Part shown: positions 51,360 through 54,506 of the stretch, one piece after another
How the letters are laid out: each line of letters starts with the position of its first letter
How positions within the stretch are numbered: position 1 is the first letter of the stretch
Assembly: GCA_900546875.1 (NCBI GenBank)
Contig: URET01000005.1
Location: forward strand, 1 to 54,506
Source: an uncultured Eubacteriales bacterium
GTDB taxonomy: Bacteria > Bacillota > Clostridia > Christensenellales > CAG-314
Direction: 5' to 3'
Length of the DNA stretch: 54,506 nucleotides
Translations under genes and position numbers: made by a program
The notes under the pieces: model-generated
Told to the model about the DNA's origin: nothing
Database searches by the model: none
The model's input: the letters and a program-made list of their open reading frames with translations, nothing else

Positions 51360-52774
51360 ATCCTGTCTCCTGTTTTATATCCGTTTTTACCGAGCTCTTC
51401 GGTAACAAATCCGATATCGGTCTTGGTCTCCTTTGCAAGAAACTCTACGTCCTCATTCGTTATCACGCTGCCTTTATGCGCTTTGAGAGCGTTCTTTATC
51501 AATGACGCCCTCATGTGAGTAAGATCGGCGTCCACTGCTCTTATAAGCGAAGGATGCGAAGGAAGAATTATACTCTTTCCCGGAACTTCTTCTGCCGGGT
51601 CTCCGAAATGAACGTCTATACCGTTGCTGCGCGCAAAAGATATCTGCGGCTGAATATGCTTTCCCGCTCCCGTATACTCTGTTTCCTGTGCAATAATTAT
51701 CTGATTTTCATCCATTTCCTGAGCAAGTGCAAAAGCTGCTGCCAAAGACGTATTTCCGGCAGGACCCTTTTCCATCCCTTCAAGCTCTGCCAAAGCCTGC
51801 GTGATGTAAAATACTTCTCCCTGATTGACTGTCACATACCTGTCCATATACCTTAGCGGTCTTGCCGCACTGCGCGGAACGTCCGATCTGTCGGGATAAG
51901 TGGCATAAGGCATTCCGAAGCCGGTGTGCCCCGTGGTGAAGGACTTCAGATTGAACTGTCTGTCGCTTGCCATATGCAGTCCGCTGAGATTTACGCTCGC
52001 CGCAACTATCTGAGCTCCGCATTTTTTCTTTATAAGTCCGCGCGCGGTACCCGTCAGATTCCCGCCGCCGGCATTGCTGCATACCACCACATCGGGGCCT
52101 CTTCCGTATTTAGCCCTCATGACATCGGCGATCTCGGCTCCGAGAGTCTCGATTCCGGAAATACCGAAAGGCGAATACAATGAAGCGTTGAAATAACCCG
52201 TCTGCTCTAAAAGCTGCAGAAATACGAAGAATAACTCCGGTCCTACGGACAATTGCACAACTTCAGCCCCGAAAGCTTCACATTTCCTTGCCTTTTCAAC
52301 TATCTCGGGCTGTCCACGTCCTTTAGAATCAAAGCACTCCTGCACTATTATGCACTTGAGTCCCTGCATCGCCGCCTGACTCGCTACCGCAGCGCCGTAA
52401 TTCCCGCTTGTGGCGCTGATAACGCCTTTATATCCGAGCTTCTTTGCGTGGTATACCGACAAGGCTGCCCTCCTCGCCTTGAAGCTCCCCGAAGGATTCG
52501 CCGCTTCGTCCTTTATGAATATCCTCGCTCCTTTTCCGGGCCCCGCCAACTTTCTTGCAAGACGTGTGAAATTCCTGAGCTCTATCACGGGAGTGTTTCC
52601 TACTGCCGTTTCAGCCTGTATGCGGGCAACGTCACTCAGCGAATATCCGCTGTTATTCATCATTCCTTCGTAGTCAAAGGAGATCCCTCCGCTTTCAAAA
52701 CAATCGTAATCTATACCTATCGATTTTTTCATTATCTCGTTTTTACGAGACATGACCTCATCATAAAGCGTCAT
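51356..52774 (-). CDS. ortB: 2-amino-4-oxopentanoate thiolase, beta subunit
   Basis: OrtB is the PLP-binding subunit of the thiolase that cleaves 2-amino-4-oxopentanoate with CoA to acetyl-CoA and alanine. The 472-residue fold-type II protein has the PLP lysine in NPSGSFKARRAALS (Lys99), the glycine-rich phosphate loop SATSGNYGAAVA, and SNAGGGNLTGTARGL. The start overlaps the ortA stop (ATGA) and the stop overlaps the oraS start. Confidence 0.95.
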   Translation of the reverse strand: MTLYDEVMSRKNEIMKKSIGIDYDCFESGGISFDYEGMMNNSGYSLSDVARIQAETAVGNTPVIELRNFTRLARKLAGPGKGARIFIKDEAANPSGSFKARRAALSVYHAKKLGYKGVISATSGNYGAAVASQAAMQGLKCIIVQECFDSKGRGQPEIVEKARKCEAFGAEVVQLSVGPELFFVFLQLLEQTGYFNASLYSPFGISGIETLGAEIADVMRAKYGRGPDVVVCSNAGGGNLTGTARGLIKKKCGAQIVAASVNLSGLHMASDRQFNLKSFTTGHTGFGMPYATYPDRSDVPRSAARPLRYMDRYVTVNQGEVFYITQALAELEGMEKGPAGNTSLAAAFALAQEMDENQIIIAQETEYTGAGKHIQPQISFARSNGIDVHFGDPAEEVPGKSIILPSHPSLIRAVDADLTHMRASLIKNALKAHKGSVITNEDVEFLAKETKTDIGFVTEELGKNGYKTGDRI

Positions 52775-53073
52775 TTTTTATCCTCCCCGAAAAGTATTTC
52801 TCTTAAGGAATCACCTATGACGGCAAGTTCCGGAATATAATCCCCGAAACTGTGGGTATATGTCGGATTGACCGCAACAAGCCTGCCTTTCTCCTTCCTG
52901 CCGGTACGCGTTACTATCTCAGCCTCCTCGCCTATTTCGGCGTCGTGGAGGAGATACCCCTTCACCCATACCTCAAGCGGGACGTTTTTCGTATCCTCGG
53001 GAAGTGACGCCGAACGGTCCGCCGGTTCTAACGCTACTCTGTGGATCTGTACCCAATCGTTTTTCTTCGCCAT
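52771..53073 (-). CDS. ortA: 2-amino-4-oxopentanoate thiolase, alpha subunit
   Basis: The 100-residue small subunit of the OrtAB thiolase has WVQIHRVALEPADRSASLPEDT, GYLLHDAEIGEEAEIVTRTGRKEKGRLV and PTYTHSFGDYIPEL, the last conserved in the family. It overlaps ortB by 4 bp and lies 12 bp after ord. Confidence 0.94.
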   Translation of the reverse strand: MAKKNDWVQIHRVALEPADRSASLPEDTKNVPLEVWVKGYLLHDAEIGEEAEIVTRTGRKEKGRLVAVNPTYTHSFGDYIPELAVIGDSLREILFGEDKK

Positions 53074-53085
53074 ATTTTCGCCTCC

Positions 53086-54150
53086 CTATTTCACTACTTT
53101 GGCTTCGGGACATACAAAATCTCTGAAATCCCCCATTATCGCGCGCGGCACCGGAAGATCGATCATAGTCACAAGCCCCGGCCTGGAATTTATCACGTGA
53201 GGTATCATATTGACGCACATCGCGATAGTTCCGATCCCGCCGTCAACCTCAGGCTTGATACTCATGTTCACTTCAGGCGTACCCTTGAGCTCGATATAAT
53301 CTCCCGTATAAGTCCCTTCACATTCAGGCTCTATCTGCTGAGGGTGTATCATATCTATTTTGACTTCGCCGTTCACGTACCCCTGACCGGTCATATTCAC
53401 TCCGGCAACGTCTCCCGCCTTTGCAAATCCATACGGACTCTTTCTGTCCACACTCGTCACAATGGCAGCCATCTGCTGCTCGAAACCGTCTATCTTCCAG
53501 CCTATGGCGTCCCCTATCATATTCACGCTCTCCCTGAATCCGACATGTCCCGCAAGCTTCTTGCTCCTGACTCCTTCCTCAAAATCTTTGACCGACAGCC
53601 CTACTCCCTGCTCTTCCATTACCGCCGGACCAAACGGCGAAAGACTGTTTACCCTCTTTGCCGTGATATGAGTGACGTCCGTCATACAGCCGGTAAGACA
53701 AACCACAAGCAGATCCATTATCAGGCCGGGATTTATTCCGGTCCCCAATACAGTAACGCCGTTTTCTTTGGCGATCTTGTCCATACTCTCTGCAAGCTGC
53801 GGATTGTTTGCCTTGGGATATGACATCTCTTCGGCTGTGGAAATCACGTTTATCTTTTTCCTGAGCAAATAAACTATTTTATCATAAGCTTTAACAGTAA
53901 AACTGTCCGTAGCAAGAATGCATACGTCACAGCACTTTTCGGTGATGACCTGATCTATGTCTCCGCACACCACCACATCGTCCCTTCCGTTCCTCTCCAC
54001 TCCGAGAAGCTCATATATGCTCCTTCCCTTCCTGTCAGGATGAAGATCGCATACTCCCGTTATGTCCACTCCCTTCTTCGACAGCAATACCTTCGCAATT
54101 CCCGAGCCCATGGCTCCGAATCCCCAAAGAGCAACCTTTACGTTTTTCAT
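53086..54150 (-). CDS. ord: 2,4-diaminopentanoate dehydrogenase
   Basis: Ord oxidatively deaminates 2,4-diaminopentanoate to 2-amino-4-oxopentanoate with NAD(P)+. The 354 residues from the ATG at 54150 (GGAGG five bases upstream) show the Rossmann motif LWGFGAMGSGIAKVLLSKKG (residues 8-27) and VLGTGINPGLIMDLLVVCLTG, typical of the DapB-like dehydrogenase fold. An open extension to 54282 has no homology and runs into the alr 3' duplication. First complete gene of the ornithine cluster. Confidence 0.94.
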   Translation of the reverse strand: MKNVKVALWGFGAMGSGIAKVLLSKKGVDITGVCDLHPDRKGRSIYELLGVERNGRDDVVVCGDIDQVITEKCCDVCILATDSFTVKAYDKIVYLLRKKINVISTAEEMSYPKANNPQLAESMDKIAKENGVTVLGTGINPGLIMDLLVVCLTGCMTDVTHITAKRVNSLSPFGPAVMEEQGVGLSVKDFEEGVRSKKLAGHVGFRESVNMIGDAIGWKIDGFEQQMAAIVTSVDRKSPYGFAKAGDVAGVNMTGQGYVNGEVKIDMIHPQQIEPECEGTYTGDYIELKGTPEVNMSIKPEVDGGIGTIAMCVNMIPHVINSRPGLVTMIDLPVPRAIMGDFRDFVCPEAKVVK

Positions 54151-54281
54151 GCTTACCTCCGTAACTAACCGCCCGCGGCGCCGCCGGAATCTTTTCGGCA
54201 AACACCCGCTTCGGCAAAATTTAAATATATTCTGTTTTCTTTTATTGTTCCCCGTATGTACGGAAACACCTTTCAGACACA

Positions 54282-54506
54282 TTATCTTTCAGCCTCTTTC
54301 CCGTCTGTCATGTATACGCGAGGTACCCTCGCCGATATTCCGCATGTGATCTCGTAGTTTATCGTTTCCGTCATGCGCGCAACCCCCTGCGCCTCACGGC
54401 ATGGTATCTTTGAATTCAGCCTCGTTTCCGTCTGTCATGTATACGCGAGGAACCCTCGCCGATATCCCGCATGTGATCTCGTAGTTTATCGTTTCCGCCA
54501 TACGCG
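54282..54506. repeat. Tandem duplication of the 3' end of an alanine-racemase-family gene
   Basis: Two direct copies at an offset of 127 bp (54288-54379 matching 54415-54506; copy 2 runs off the window) encode the racemase C-terminus. The distal copy (54282-54393) could encode RMTETINYEITCGISARV to the end KEAER and a stop, but it is out of frame with the gene and is a remnant. The visible match is at least 92 bp with about 6-8 differences. Confidence 0.88.
54394..54506 (-). CDS. alr: Alanine racemase-family protein, C-terminal end (partial)
   Basis: Only the last 36 residues are in the window; the gene continues past 54506. The segment ETINYEITCGISARVPRVY is the characteristic C-terminus of fold-type III alanine racemases, whose PLP site would be in the missing part. 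Because of a 127-bp tandem duplication the frame shifts after GNEAE and ends in FKDTMP and a stop. The gene directly precedes ord, so the enzyme may provide D-ornithine (or D-alanine) for the cluster. Whether it is an alanine racemase or an ornithine racemase cannot be told from this end. Confidence 0.8.
   Translation of the reverse strand, partial: RMAETINYEITCGISARVPRVYMTDGNEAEFKDTMP

Overview
The window comes from a low-to-moderate G+C Gram-positive anaerobe, most likely a member of the Clostridia (Bacillota). The evidence is a GreA / IscR-IscS-IscU / McsA-McsB / CdaA gene complement, strong AGGAGG ribosome-binding sites, canonical sigma-A promoters, L10- and L13-type ribosomal leaders, and a cobalamin-dependent ornithine fermentation cluster typical of amino-acid-fermenting clostridia. 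Nearly all genes lie on the minus strand. The exceptions are rnpB, asd-dapA, a small zinc-ribbon gene, an rRNA methyltransferase gene and mrp. No phage, insertion sequence, CRISPR array or tRNA gene was found.

Layout. 1-3500: a 23S-5S rRNA unit (minus) with its own promoter and no 16S gene beside it. 3700-4060: rnpB. 4130-8290: an Lrp-type regulator and a three-gene proton-translocating transhydrogenase operon whose pntB carries a duplicated NADP(H)-binding domain. 8870-9870: rplM-rpsI with a leader. 9920-10900: a membrane protein of unknown role. 11040-13020: asd-dapA (lysine/diaminopimelate pathway). 13300-18200: prs-mcsA-mcsB-DUF362 ferredoxin-greA-trmN6. 18440-20750: zinc-ribbon protein and iscR-iscS-iscU under a probable IscR operator. 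21000-22390: a PocR/AraC regulator. 22650-27520: frr-orf68-aspS-rseC-thioredoxin-like-glyA. 27540-29900: rpsB-tsf-pyrH. 29940-32330: DUF1015-ruvX-DUF1292, where the DUF1292 protein has a Cys/His-rich tail. 32520-36960: polA-coaE-cdaA and a 45-residue membrane protein. 37110-39530: an ECF sigma factor operon with two unrecognised repeat proteins. 39850-43250: rpmG-secE-nusG-rplK-rplA-rplJ-rplL. 43350-43850: three tandem 163-bp intergenic repeats. 43970-46950: a cytidylate-kinase-like gene diverging from an rRNA methyltransferase gene, then mrp. 47210-54506: the oxidative ornithine pathway (ord, ortA, ortB, oraS, oraE, glmL-like), headed by the 3' end of an alanine-racemase-family gene that is cut by the window edge.

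How the genes work together. Most of the window is core information processing, nucleotide and cofactor supply, Fe-S assembly and protein quality control. The metabolic signature is ornithine catabolism. A racemase could supply D-ornithine; OraSE shifts the terminal amino group using adenosylcobalamin and PLP; Ord oxidises 2,4-diaminopentanoate to 2-amino-4-oxopentanoate; and OrtAB cleaves that with CoA to acetyl-CoA and alanine. Transhydrogenase could rebalance NADH and NADPH from such fermentation (inference).

The most unusual observation is a recurring type of rearrangement. Three genes (pntB 549 bp, rplA 26 bp, alr 127 bp) carry direct tandem duplications of their 3' ends, with different coding consequences. 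Other points worth a second look are the unlinked 23S-5S unit, the ECF-sigma operon, the DUF1292 metal-binding-like tail, cdaA without cdaR but followed by a tiny membrane protein, and a terminator placed directly against the pyrH start codon.
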